This document shows, piece after piece, positions 46,893 to 57,169 of a stretch of DNA of 64,000 nt. The notes below the pieces were generated by a model. That model saw nothing but the letters and a program-made list of their open reading frames with translations. It did not search any database and was not told where the DNA came from. Source of the DNA: Triplophysa rosa (lineage: Eukaryota > Chordata > Actinopteri > Cypriniformes > Nemacheilidae); the NCBI RefSeq assembly GCF_024868665.1, contig NC_079894.1, positions 6,225,426 to 6,289,425 of the forward strand, written 5' to 3'. Within the stretch, counting starts at the first letter, position 1. Every line of letters starts with the position of its first letter. A program made the translations under genes and the position numbers.

Positions 46893-49409
46893 AATACATC
46901 CCAACAGTTAGGTTTGTTTCTTTTTTGTTGAAAATAACCCAGCATTTTTTAGAGTGCAGTGATATTCTTATATATACAGTATATTAATAAATGATTTGTA
47001 GGAGAGGACCATTTTTAATAAACACACTCCCTGAACCAACAGAGGTTCATCAGTAATGGCAGGGGAACCTTAAATGGTCTACACATCTGATTTGTCAAAA
47101 GATCAACATTTAGATTGGTTTCATAAAGTCATCTGCCATAATGTAGGCTCCTGATTTTGGATATGTGACACCTATTCAATAGGACGGCTAACGTTTTAAT
47201 ATTTAACGAATTAATTTATTCAGCAGACACTGAATAAATTAAAGCCTTTAATCATCTGCACCATTGATGGCATGGTCAACATGGAAAATGAGATTTCTGG
47301 TTCCCATGATACCTTCGGAATAGCCGCACACCTCAGCTGATGTCCCGTTTGTTATACAAAGAAAATGGGGGTGGGCAACCACAGGCTGCATACGCCTCCC
47401 AGAGGGGGAACCTATATGCACAAGACAACATGGAATTGTAACAAAGAACAGTTTTGCGTAAACATCGGCATCACCCCATTGCTAAATACACAACGACAAA
47501 CAAAATAAGATCCTCGTTCCAGAGGGAAAGGTTAACTTAATAAAAAAATTCAGGCCATTAGCTTTGGATTACATCAGAGAGAGCAATAAATGATTGGTGG
47601 TAGTAACCTGATCTTATCGGGGCAGCCTGTTGTATTTTGCGGAATGTGAGGTTTACCCCTTCCTGCATTTAGGTTGTGACACTCACTACGATTCTGAACA
47701 AAAGTCCTCACCTACAAGCGATTCTTTTCCTCCCTCTTAGCCTCAGCGTTCACCTCTGTCTTTATTGTTCCGTTAAATAATTCATCACCACAATTCTTAC
47801 AATGTGTGGGAGTGTATATGTGCGTGGGCCATATTGCCCTTGATCGTGAATCCCTGCAGACACGGTCTTGTTTGGAATTTCAAATAGACGTTCATTAGAC
47901 CAGAACGAGATATTTCCCATCAACTCATCTTACGTTACATGATGATGATGTCAGAGGAATGATCCTTAGCCAAGGGCCTGGCTTTAGCGTTACGTGTGCC
48001 AGGGGTCTGAGACTGAATTTTATGATTCAACCATGGAAACTCAGTGCAGACGGTGTGGTTCAAATGTCGATCACTCCTCGGCAGATCCGACTTGCTCAAG
48101 GCTATTAGCACAAAAACACGCATCCTTTGAGATTGTTACCTTCTGAATATCCTGGAGCACAAAATACAAACCAGCTGCACAGGCATGCAGCGTATTAAAG
48201 AACCAAGCAAAAAGACATTTGATAAAGATTTCAACCTCGTTTAAAAGAGAATCTATGGTGGAACAGTTATGTCATTTACTTGATATTAATGTTCAAAAGA
48301 GCACGTTTCCAAATATCTAGTAACTATTTGAAAGAGAACAGTTTTAATGCTCTTATACTGTAATTCTATAAATTTCTGGTATCATCAGCCAGTGTTTATT
48401 ATTAGATTTTTTTATAATTACAGTACATGACATTCAAACTCCAAAACATCTAGAAGAACCGCAACAGCTGAAATCCAAAAATACACAATGTACCGAATGA
48501 ACATGAAGTGTGAGAGGGTGAAAGAGTCCTTCAACATGCAATATCTCATCTCTCAATATCACATCTCATAAAATATGCATGAGTGTAATAATGTGACTCA
48601 AAACTAATTACGGAAGAACAACTCCAAAAAGCGCAAATTAAAATCCCTCAACTAATTTCATTCCAATGCACTGTTGCTTTGAAAATATTGATTTGTTTAC
48701 CTAATGCATACTTTTATGCTGATGCACTTTTGATTTGTTTGGGATAACCATAAAGCATAAAGTTATGCGTATGACCATAGAACACAACACAATACTCATT
48801 ACAATGGAGATTAGCAATAAAGTTTAAACAAATCCGTGGCAGAACTTGGGGTGTAGCACATGCTCATGTCTCTCTTGAGCACACTATGAATATTATAGTG
48901 TGCATAATTAGAATAAACCTATTATGAAGATAATTTCAACAGATTCTCAATGTAGTCTTAATCCATGCTCCTTTTGTCGGCTCTGACATGTTTAGTCTTT
49001 TTCCCATTGCATCATCCACATAGCAATATTTATGTTTTTAGTGAATGGTGTTTAAATAATTCATTATTAGTGCTATTTGGGGGGAAAATGCACCCTGTTG
49101 TATTATGCATGATGAGTCTATATAGCGTCCGATGTCCCAGGACATCCAGTGAAACGTCAGCGCCACTCCAGTTTACAGAGCTCACAATACCACACCACTT
49201 TGCCAGTCACTCTTGGGCAACAAAATGCATATCAGAGCCACAGGTCACCACAGTGCGTTAAACTCAACCAGAGCCAAATCTCTAGAGGAATTATGCGCCC
49301 ATACTGATTCACATTTGAAATCCATAGTACTGAGGGCAAAAAACTTAATGGCAAACTTCACCTAAAATGAAGTATGCTGGTACTACACCCAAACACTGAT
49401 TTAATAATT
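46893..49409. other. No gene recognised; candidate conserved non-coding
   Basis: No exon is supported. The stretch 47.2-48.2 kb is repeat-poor and compositionally complex, so it is a reasonable place to look for conserved non-coding elements, but nothing in the sequence alone proves this. Confidence 0.3.
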
Positions 49410-49560
49410 TACTCACTCATGTCATTTCAAACGTGTACAACTTTCTTCTGCAGAACACAAAAGAAGATATTTTGAAGAACATTTCTCAAAATATCTTATT
49501 TTGTGTTTCAGTTAAATACAAGTTTTTAACAACATATGGGTGAATAAAGGGTGACAGAGC
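49410..49560. mobile_element. Decayed Angel-like MITE
   Basis: TTTACTCACTCATGTCATTTCAAACGTG, then CTTTCTTCTGCAGAACACAAAAGAAGATATTTTGAAG, matches the Angel left half. AAAATATCTTATTTTGTGTTTCAG and GGGTGAATAAAGGGTGACAGAG match the right half. The ends are diverged. Confidence 0.6.
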
Positions 49561-49873
49561 TTTTGGCTGCTTGGCAAGATTCAAAGTATATTAGAGAACA
49601 TTAACAAAAAGAGTAGACGTAATACCCAAGTCGTATTGACTGCTTTTGCGGTGCTCATTTTGTCTCTTCACTTTCATCGTATGAAAGAAAACAGTTCAGA
49701 CATACTTTGTTTCTCCATTTCACATGCAGTAATAAAGTCAGTAATACGCATTTAACAAAATGTTCCTCTTCTTTTAGTCAACTATCTTTTTAAATGCGGT
49801 TAGTGTGGGTAAGAAAAAGTTAAAGACAGGAATTTACCTCAATGAATCATCAATCATCAAATCTTGTTAAGCG

Positions 49874-50448
49874 TAAGTTGTCACGGTCCTGCCTTCCTGG
49901 TTCTGTATTTCTAGTCGTGTGGCAGGATCGGGACGGAGCCTTTAGGTTATATGTGGGAAAGCCATGAGATGTTTATGTTTTTGACATCTTGTGTGTTTTC
50001 TCGTGTCTCATCATTGGCCCCGCCCCTCTCGTTTCGTGTATTGCCTCCCTGCCGTGTCTAATGTTTCCCACCTGCCCTGTGTCATTATCCCTCGTTTGTC
50101 TTACCCTATTTAATGCCCTCTTGTTTCATTGTCTTGTTGCTCGTGCATTGTATATGGTGTCTTCGGTGGCGTTCCTTGTTATTTGTATCCTGATTACCTG
50201 TTTCTCCCGTGCTCGTGTTCCGTTTGGAGTGTCCTGTCAGTCTTAGTAAGTGTTTAGTTTGGTTTATCTAGTGTTTATTTTCAGTTTAGTGTTAGTTAGT
50301 CTTCGTCCTGTCATTATCTTATTGTATTGAGTTTTCCCCCATCGTGGGTTTTGTTTTGTGTTTTATGTAAATAAAGTCTTGTTTTTGTTAACCCCTTCAC
50401 TGCTGCCTGCAATTGGGTTCTCTTTCGCACACGATTCCTGACATAAGT
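49874..50448 (+). repeat. Solo LTR with perfect 5-bp duplication TAAGT
   Basis: The LTR is 49879-50443 (565 bp), beginning TGTCACGGTCCTGCC and ending ATTCCTGACA. TAAGT occurs immediately on both sides (49874-49878 and 50444-50448). AATAAA is present at about 50370, followed by a T-rich run, which gives plus polarity. The GC-rich centre contains CCCCGCCCCTCTCG (an Sp1-type GC box, about 50020-50033). No internal coding region remains. Confidence 0.9.
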
Positions 50449-51360
50449 GACTTACAATGCCATCTTTTCCCCTTCCACACAACTATTAAAAAAGTTGCTT
50501 CTCCTCTATCATCCTGTTTTGAATAATGCATGACATTTCTGACTGATGATTAACATCATAACAGATAATAACAAGTCACCTGAAAAATATATGAAACTTT
50601 CAAAAATAAAACAAATACAAACAAATATACTTAATCACCTGTTTATATTTTACTAAACCCCAGATGTCAGAAAAAAATAAGTCTATTTGTACGGTTTTTT
50701 TTTATTTGAAAAGAGAGAAAAATTCATGCGTTATGGACGTGACAAAAATAAATAAAGCATGTTTTTGAGAGATGACATGACAGGATTTCTGTGAAATAAA
50801 ATACACCAACCAAAAACAATAAAGGCGCTCTTCATAAAACATAAAATAGTTATTATATTCTAATTTCCATGTGCTTATTTTGTGGGTAATATGGACCATT
50901 ATGGGTACCTTATGGACTGCCCTAAAGCTTTCACACATACAGTAGTCACTGGTAAATTGCCAGAAAATTGCAGTTGACAGATCGTGTGTGAACAGAACCT
51001 TTCCGGTAAATCAGTACTCCCAATTTAACAGTAATAGGAGTTGTACGATTACTGACAAATTACCAGTATGAGTATATCTGTGTATTCACATTTTCACATC
51101 TTCACATTTCTGCATTGAAGTTCAAAACATTGCCAAACACTTTCTCATGTATTCGCCAAACTGCTCACATCCCTTGCGCACCCTTCTGTGTATTTGTATG
51201 TACGAACATTACTGTTTCTGCCTGCAGTTTTTTTCTCTCGCGCGTCTTTGCATTTGTCCTCATATAATTCAGGTCAGTTTTTAAGTTTGCTATCTCTATG
51301 TTGTAATGCAAAGTTGGGATTTATAGAGAAACAAGTAATAAAATTACCAGAGAAAAGGAC
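50449..51360. other. No gene; possible left end of a larger inverted-repeat element
   Basis: Near 50925 the sequence CTTTCACACATACAGTAGTCACTGGTAAATTGCCAG is loosely reverse-complementary to 57395-57449 (CAGTAATCTACCAGCATTGCTGTATGAAAAGGGCT). The similarity is too weak to call an element. Confidence 0.3.
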
Positions 51361-51483
51361 TGACGCCTGTTTCACACATACTCTGTGTACAGTGCGTATG
51401 CGATGTGTTTTTTCTTTTTTTTACGTGCCCATGTTAACGGATTAGATCATTCACACAGCACGCGGATGCAGTGCGTCAGTGCA

Positions 51484-51560
51484 GCAGTGGCGGAGCTAGG
51501 GGGTGGCCAGGGCGACCATGGGCTTAATCCTGGCCACCACACTGGCCACCCCACTCATGT
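51484..51560. mobile_element. hAT-like terminal fragment
   Basis: CAGTGGCGGAGCTAGGGGGT, followed by GGCCAGGGCGACC and two CTGGCCACC motifs, resembles the end and subterminal repeats of the hAT type seen at 45216 (CAGGGGCGTAGCCAG, GGTGGCCA). No partner end is visible. Confidence 0.45.
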
Positions 51561-51970
51561 TAGCTTTTTTAAATGACAAAAATATTTGAACAAATATTGG
51601 TCTAGGTAGGAGAACTGCGATCCTGTCTATATGATAATATTCCGACTGTGAAACTCTCGTCGCGCGACCCTACCCGGAAATCACTAATATGCATCGCAAG
51701 ATTTTCCATAGCGCGGGTTTCCAGCATTCATAAATAATGAGGAGAGACAGGAGTGAAGCGCGACCTCGCCTCGGTGCCTGGATCAACTACGAGTGATTGA
51801 GCAGTGAGAACAGAAACACATCTTTTCGGGTGAGTAATTAAAATCAGAAAAAAATAATTACTTTGATTCCTTTCAGTTCTTTTAAAGATAAGTTTCAATT
51901 CAGCACAGTTGTATCAATGTCCTGTGTAACAGAAGTTGGAAACAGCTTTACAATGGTTGAGTTAGAACTA

Positions 51971-52466
51971 AGCCCTATTCGCACGGGATTAGTATTACCT
52001 GGGGACCTCTAGTCATTTGTAATAATTGCAGAGGTTGTCTGTGATCTTAATCCCGTGCGAATAGGCAGTGTCTGTAATTTGAAATGTAAAAATTCCCCCG
52101 CAAATTACTTAACGTTACCATGTTTTAACAAACACCGAGGTCCTGTGATAATATTAGTCCCGTGCGAATCGGCATCTCTGTGATTTGGCAGGCTCATATA
52201 TCCATTTTCAAGGTTTTATCCACCGTTTGCAAATAATGGAGGCTGTGTTAAAGTGGTCGTATCCATACCTGCCAACACTGTTGTTTAGGTCGGGAGTCTC
52301 CAGTTTTGTTTTTTCTCATGGAAACTCCCGTAACATTACGGGAAATTTGAGTAAAATCACAGGCTTCACTTATCCCGTCAGAATGCGCCACATGAAATGC
52401 AGATATGGGGAGGTAATTTCTAAATCACACGAGGTCCCCAGATAATAATCCCGTATGAATAGGGCT
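51971..52466. mobile_element. MITE with ~40-bp inverted ends (AGCCCTATTCGCACGGGATT)
   Basis: The left end AGCCCTATTCGCACGGGATT, followed by AGTATTACCTGGGGACCTC, matches the reverse complement of the right end GAGGTCCCCAGATAATAATC, CCGTATGAATAGGGCT. Two internal copies of the motif CCCGTGCGAAT(A/C)GGCA occur at about 52052 and 52160. It is 496 bp and non-coding. A CTA on each side could be the target duplication. Confidence 0.8.
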
Positions 52467-52720
52467 CTAGTCATGTTATCTGTGAGTTTTGAGATATTCA
52501 TTAATTTATCTTTTTATCTGTTTTTAATGTAAGTTGTTTTTACTAGTAGTACCATTGTCATGGTGAAGTTTTATTGTTTGCACTTGAAATAAAATTCAAT
52601 AGCCTACAAAAACTGACATGATTTTCTGGTCCCTTTTTCTCCCAGAAATGGGAGCTATGAATTTTGGCTTCGAAGTGAATGGCTGCATTCGAAATGGCAT
52701 ACTCGATCAGTAGGTACTTA

Positions 52721-52980
52721 AAGGGGTCATATGGCGCGAATACATGTTTTTCTGTGTCTTTGGTGTGTTATAAGTTGCCCATGCATGTAATGGAAATTGC
52801 AAAAATTAAAGTGTCAGAACAAAAGATGCATTCTATCTAAAAGCGAATGCTCACCCAGACCTGCCTGAAACGCCTCATGTAACCACACCCCCACAAATCT
52901 ACGTCAGTTCGTGGTATGAGTTGACTAAGACCGCCCAAATCTATACGCAAGTAAGGTGGGCGTACTTGTAAATCTCATTG
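52721..52980. mobile_element. Truncated copy of the TTAAAGGGG MITE
   Basis: From AAAGGGGTCATATGGCGCG to AAGGTGGGCGTACTTG it matches 28131-28390 almost base for base, with minor differences. The right half, including the partner end, is missing. Confidence 0.8.
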
Positions 52981-54830
52981 TATCATCGCCGCCGCAGCCA
53001 TGTCGTGGAGATGCACGTCATATTGACGTGATCATGTGATGCAATTCTTCTTCGGTTCCTTTTTAACAGCGGAAATATATGGAAATATACATTTGACGTG
53101 CATATCCGCCACCTACTGTACTGGAGTGTGGGCCAGAGATTAGCCATGTGATGCAATAACAAGTGCAACAACTTAAGTTATGAGAGACAGTTTGCATTAA
53201 TAATAATTTTACCTACTGTGGTTTTTGTACAAGTAAACAACACATGAAACAAAGCTTTAAATTTTCTTCAAGTACAGCACATTCAGAGCTTTTTATTTAC
53301 ATTTATTTTCATTTTTATCTTGTAGGGCAATACGCTTTTGATCAAAGTAAAAAATTAAAAGGAAAACAGCAACTTTGTGATTTTGCGATGTGTTTTCTCC
53401 GTCAAATTTCAGCAATAACAGGCCCATTCACACTTTACATTGGCATAATCATTCTTCACAATGGGATGTTATTTTTGTAACAGAAAAATGCTTATTGACT
53501 GTAAACTGCTGCTAATTATCCTTTTGTCTGTATTCTGCCTATTGGTTGATGTCTCTCACGTAGATACACCCATGTTGCTCTAATATATACGTTCTAATGT
53601 AGTATTAAAAACAACCTGAGAAAATCTTTTCAGTGATGTTTTATTATGTGCCAAGTATGTTTTAACATGGACGTTATCCAAATGTTATCACACTCTCGTT
53701 TTTCACTTTCTCCTCATCTGTTCTTTTCTTTCCATGTCTATAAAACTACACCATTTTTACACGTCTCTTCATTTTTCGTTTGGATAAATAAGTATTTTAA
53801 TTTTAGTAGTTAATTGGTTTAGGACTTACTTGTGTTTTGTAATCATTCATTTATGAAAGGTGATTAGAAAGTTGAATTGTGCCAAAGTGTATCCGTTAAA
53901 ACCACCTGATTCAAATGATTTTGTGAATAATTATCATGCATTTTGTTATATCTGCCAGTTAAAAAACCATTTAAGCAATATATAATATTATAAAGGGCAA
54001 ATATACATATAAAACACAAACATAAATAAACTGCTGAAAATAAGATCAATATTAATGCTTCGTATTTAAATTCTATGAATTAAAACTATGCACAATATAA
54101 AGCACGGCCAATTTAAGAACAAAGCAAGGTCAATGTTAATGTTACATTATAATCATCAAATGTCAATCTCTGGAAATACAGCTATTAAGCTCTCGCACAG
54201 TCGTTTCTCTTTATGTCCTCATTATCAGTCCTAACTATGTTCATAACAAAACCGGAATGAAGAAACATTCGTCTTTTACAATTATTTCTTCAAATTTTAT
54301 CTCAGATTAAGGACACCACTAATTAATGATGGGATTTTAATGAGGTGTTAATGATCAGTCTAAACGCTGTAAACATTTAAATGCTGCAGAGAACTTCTTT
54401 GGCTTTAATATAATTATAATAATATGAATTATTAATAATTACAACAATTTTTAATTAGTGAATATCATGTGTCGCCATATTTGATTTCGTTACGGAGATA
54501 AAGGATGGGATCGTTTTTTGTTGTTGTTGCAGTTTTACATCATTTTTTGTTATTTTTCTATGGCATCTGATAGCGGTTGTACCCGGAAACGGCCATTATG
54601 GTGCGTGACGTCAGGTTTAACAAGCGGATTGGATGCCAGGCTTATTAATATACGAATCAGCATTCATGAGGTGCTTTGCATTGACTATTTATGGCTAAAA
54701 ATGGGCGTGTACAGGGCGGGATATGAGGCTGATTCATGTACGCACACTTGCAAGTGATCTATGATTTATAAAGCGAATATTGCTTACAGGTGTATTGTAC
54801 AAATATTGGGAAATACCCATTGTTGACAAT
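52981..54830. other. No gene recognised
   Basis: AT-rich sequence with short open frames lacking domains. GTGCGTGACGTCAGG (about 54601) contains a CRE-like TGACGTCA, but without other promoter features this is weak. Confidence 0.3.
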
Positions 54831-54988
54831 CACACAGAAGACGCGGACGGCTAGCGCGCTAAACACGTAGTATGTGTGAAAGCACAATGGCACATGACGG
54901 ACCCGTACTGTGCTGCTCTACGCACCGCATACATACTGCACATGGAGTACAGTATGTGTGAATCGGGCGTGACACAAAGTAAAAGCTG

Positions 54989-55243
54989 TTACACTGGGTT
55001 CACACCAAACGCGAATTAAGCGTTTTAGGCGAGTGAATTACATACAACGTCAATGCAAAGACGCGTATAGACGTGAACTCCTGGCAGGCGGTGCCGAATG
55101 ACACGAATCGCGTGGCGATCTCTATTCCGCGAAGGTTGAAAATACTCAGATCGCGTTAGATTGCGTCACTCACGCGAAAATAAACTTTTCAAGCGAGTAA
55201 TAAAGAGCGTGGAACGCGATTGTTTGCGTTGAACCCAGCATTA
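54989..55243. mobile_element. Harbinger-type MITE with TTA duplication
   Basis: The left end CACTGGGTTCACACCAAACGCG and the right end CGTTGAACCCAGCA are imperfect inverted repeats, flanked by TTA at 54989-54991 and 55241-55243. A 3-bp TTA duplication is typical of PIF/Harbinger. It is about 250 bp, CpG-rich and non-coding. The following GGGGCGATTCATATTTCTTTTGC begins a second, similar element whose far end I could not find. Confidence 0.7.
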
Positions 55244-55489
55244 GGGGCGATTCATATTTCTTTTGCACACGCAAGTTCGCTATTTTAAATGTTGACACGC
55301 GGCAGGCGCACGCAAATAGGGAGAGACGCGCAGACGGTGCGGCGCACACATTTTTCTAGGCGCGTTGGCGTTTCTCCAGCAGCAGCAGCAGCGAAGGTGG
55401 GTTTATTGTTTTTTACCCTACGGACTCGTAGACTTGGCGAGAACGCGCAATTTAAGTCCACGAGACCGCAATTGCGCCATTTGGGACAG

Positions 55490-56046
55490 GGCCACTATTG
55501 GCTTTCTGAGCCTTAAGCCCCCCGCGTGCCATCAGAGGCTCTAGGCGCGTGGCGTAAAAGCTCGATTCTTATTGGACGGTCCGTTTCTTCGCTTTGCGAA
55601 TGGGTAAAGTTTCGTCGCTTTTTCGCCGCGCGGATATTCTATATGAAAGGCTTCATAAGAATCTATTGTTTTGTTCTAGAACGTTATCGCGACGAGCATT
55701 CGCACCGAATATTCATTCGTGGGCAATCTGAACGGGCGTTTACAAAGTGCCGCGCGTGCACCGCGGGTCATTTGACTAAAGAACGTGGCACGACTCGCGT
55801 TTTCCGCGCGGTTTTAGAAGCGAAATGTGAATTATACTTCCCTCGTCACAGCCATCAGCATACATGCAGATTCGAGCGACAAAACATAAAAGACATCCAA
55901 CTTCGGTCACAGAAACAAAATAAGACAAAATAAAGAACGCCAGTGCTCCCCTTCGTCTTCTTCACATGCCGCCTCACGCATGCGCAGATCTTTATTACCG
56001 TAAATACACGAAGTGACGGGGCAGTGTCGCTGGTTTAAGACCAAGT
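55490..56046. repeat. CpG-rich ~560-bp direct repeat, copy 1
   Basis: From CACTATTGGCTTTCTGAGCC to GTCGCTGGTTTAAGA, nearly identical to copy 2 at 56610-57163. It holds inverted CCAAT boxes (CTATTGG, CTTATTGGACGG), many CpGs (GCCGCGCGGATATTC), and AATAAAG at about 55930. A 135-codon plus frame in copy 1 (55526-55933) is not preserved in copy 2 and has no known domain. It could be a pair of LTRs, a duplicated CpG-island promoter, or part of a larger transposon; I cannot decide. Confidence 0.8.
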
Positions 56047-56047
56047 A

Positions 56048-56521
56048 CAGGTGCTGGTCATATAATTAGAATATCATCAAAAAGTTGATTTATTTCACTA
56101 ATTCCATTCAAAAAGTCAAACGTGTATATTATATTCATTCATTACACACAGACTGATATATTTCAAATGTTTATTTCTTTTAATTTGATGATTATAACTG
56201 ACAACTAATGAAAATCCCAAATTCAGTATCTCAGAAAATTAGAATATTACTTAAGACCAATACAAAGAAAGGATTTTTAGAAATCTTGGCCAACTGAAAA
56301 GTATGAACATGAAAAGTATGAGCATGTACAGCACTCAATACTTAGTTGGGGCTCCTTTTGCCTGAATTACTGTAGCAATGCGGCGTGGCATGGAGTCGAT
56401 CAGTCTGTGGCACTGCTCAGGTGTTATGAGAGCCCAGGTTGCTCTGATAGTGGCCTTCAGCTCTTCTGCATTGGCATATCGCATCTTCCTCTTCACAATA
56501 CCCCATAGATTTTCTATCCGT
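56048..56521 (-). mobile_element. Tc1/mariner element, 3' fragment
   Basis: It begins at the left with CAGGTGCTGGTCATATAATTAGAATATC, an end I recognise from a common fish Tc1-like element. TA precedes it. It extends through the non-coding flank into the C-terminal coding part and is cut off at 56521. It sits between the two copies of the CpG-rich repeat. Confidence 0.85.
56335..56520 (-). pseudogene. Tc1-like transposase, C-terminal 61 residues
   Basis: The minus-strand frame reads IENLWGIVKRKMRYANAEEL, then RATWALITPEQCHRLIDSMP and VIQAKGAPTKY, followed by TGA at 56335-56337. The IENLW block contains the last acidic residue of the DDE catalytic triad of the Tc1 family. The N-terminal paired-type DNA-binding region and the first two catalytic Asp residues are missing. 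The remaining frame has no stop, so the truncation rather than point decay inactivated it. Confidence 0.9.
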
Positions 56522-56607
56522 GTGATTTGGACAATTACAAGTTACGCCCCCTTCCAAGTTACGCCCCTGCCCGGTTACGCCCCTCTCTTGCAATCCGCAG
56601 ACAGACA
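56522..56607. repeat. Short GTTACGCCCC repeat cluster
   Basis: Three near-direct units, AGTTACGCCCCCTTCCA, AGTTACGCCCCTGCCC and GGTTACGCCCCTCTCT, lie between the Tc1 fragment and the second CpG-rich copy. Confidence 0.85.
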
Positions 56608-56609
56608 CT

Positions 56610-57163
56610 ATTGGGCTTTCTGAGCCTTAAGCGCCCCCGCGTGCCATCAGTGGCTCTAGGCGCGTGACGTAAAAGCTCGATTCTTATTGGACGGTCCGTT
56701 TCTTCGCTTTGCGAATGGGTAAAGATTCGTCTCTTTTTCGCCGCGCGGATATTCGCGGTCTATATGAAAGGCTTCATAAGAATCTATTGTTTTTGTTCTA
56801 GAACGTTATCGCGACGAGCATTCGCACCGAATATTCATTTGTGGGCAATCTGCACGGGCGTTTACAAAGTGCTGCGTGCGCACCGCGGGTCATTTGACTA
56901 AAGAAAGTGGCGCGGCGCGCGGTTTCCGCGCGGTTTTAGAAGCAAAATGTGTATTATACTTCCCTCGTCACAGCCATCAGCATACATAAAGATTCGAGCG
57001 ACAAAACATAAAAGACATCCAACTTCGGTCACAGAAACAAAATAAGACAAAATAAAGAACGCCAGTTCTCCCCTTCGTCTTCTTCACATTCCGCCTCACG
57101 CATGCGCAGATCTTTATTACCGTAAATACACGAAGTGACGGGGCAGTCTCGCTGGTTTAAGAG
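56610..57163. repeat. CpG-rich ~560-bp direct repeat, copy 2
   Basis: It matches copy 1 from CACTATTGGGCTTTCTGAGCC to CTCGCTGGTTTAAGAGC. Small differences include an extra CGCGG at about 56748, CGCACCGCGGG context changes near 56880, and TACATAAAG against TACATGCAG near 56985. The similarity is high along the whole length, which implies a fairly recent duplication. Confidence 0.8.
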
Positions 57164-57169
57164 CAAGTA

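Larger units (their letters stand above)
51361..54972. mobile_element. 3.6-kb element with ~40-bp imperfect inverted ends (candidate)
   Basis: The left end CGCCTGTTTCACACATACTC, continuing TGTGTACAGTGCGTATGCG, is reverse-complementary (imperfectly) to the right end CGCACCGCATACATACTGC, continuing through AGTACAGTATGTGTGAATCGGGCG. TGA flanks both ends (51361-51363 and 54970-54972), a possible 3-bp duplication of the size PIF/Harbinger movers make. Inside lie a younger MITE (51971-52466), a hAT-like end at 51484, a truncated copy of the 28-kb MITE and AT-rich unassigned sequence. No transposase is recognisable. Confidence 0.5.

Noticed and set aside
55526..55933. 135-codon plus frame in the CpG-rich repeat
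   Set aside because: The second copy of the repeat does not keep the same frame, and no domain is recognisable.
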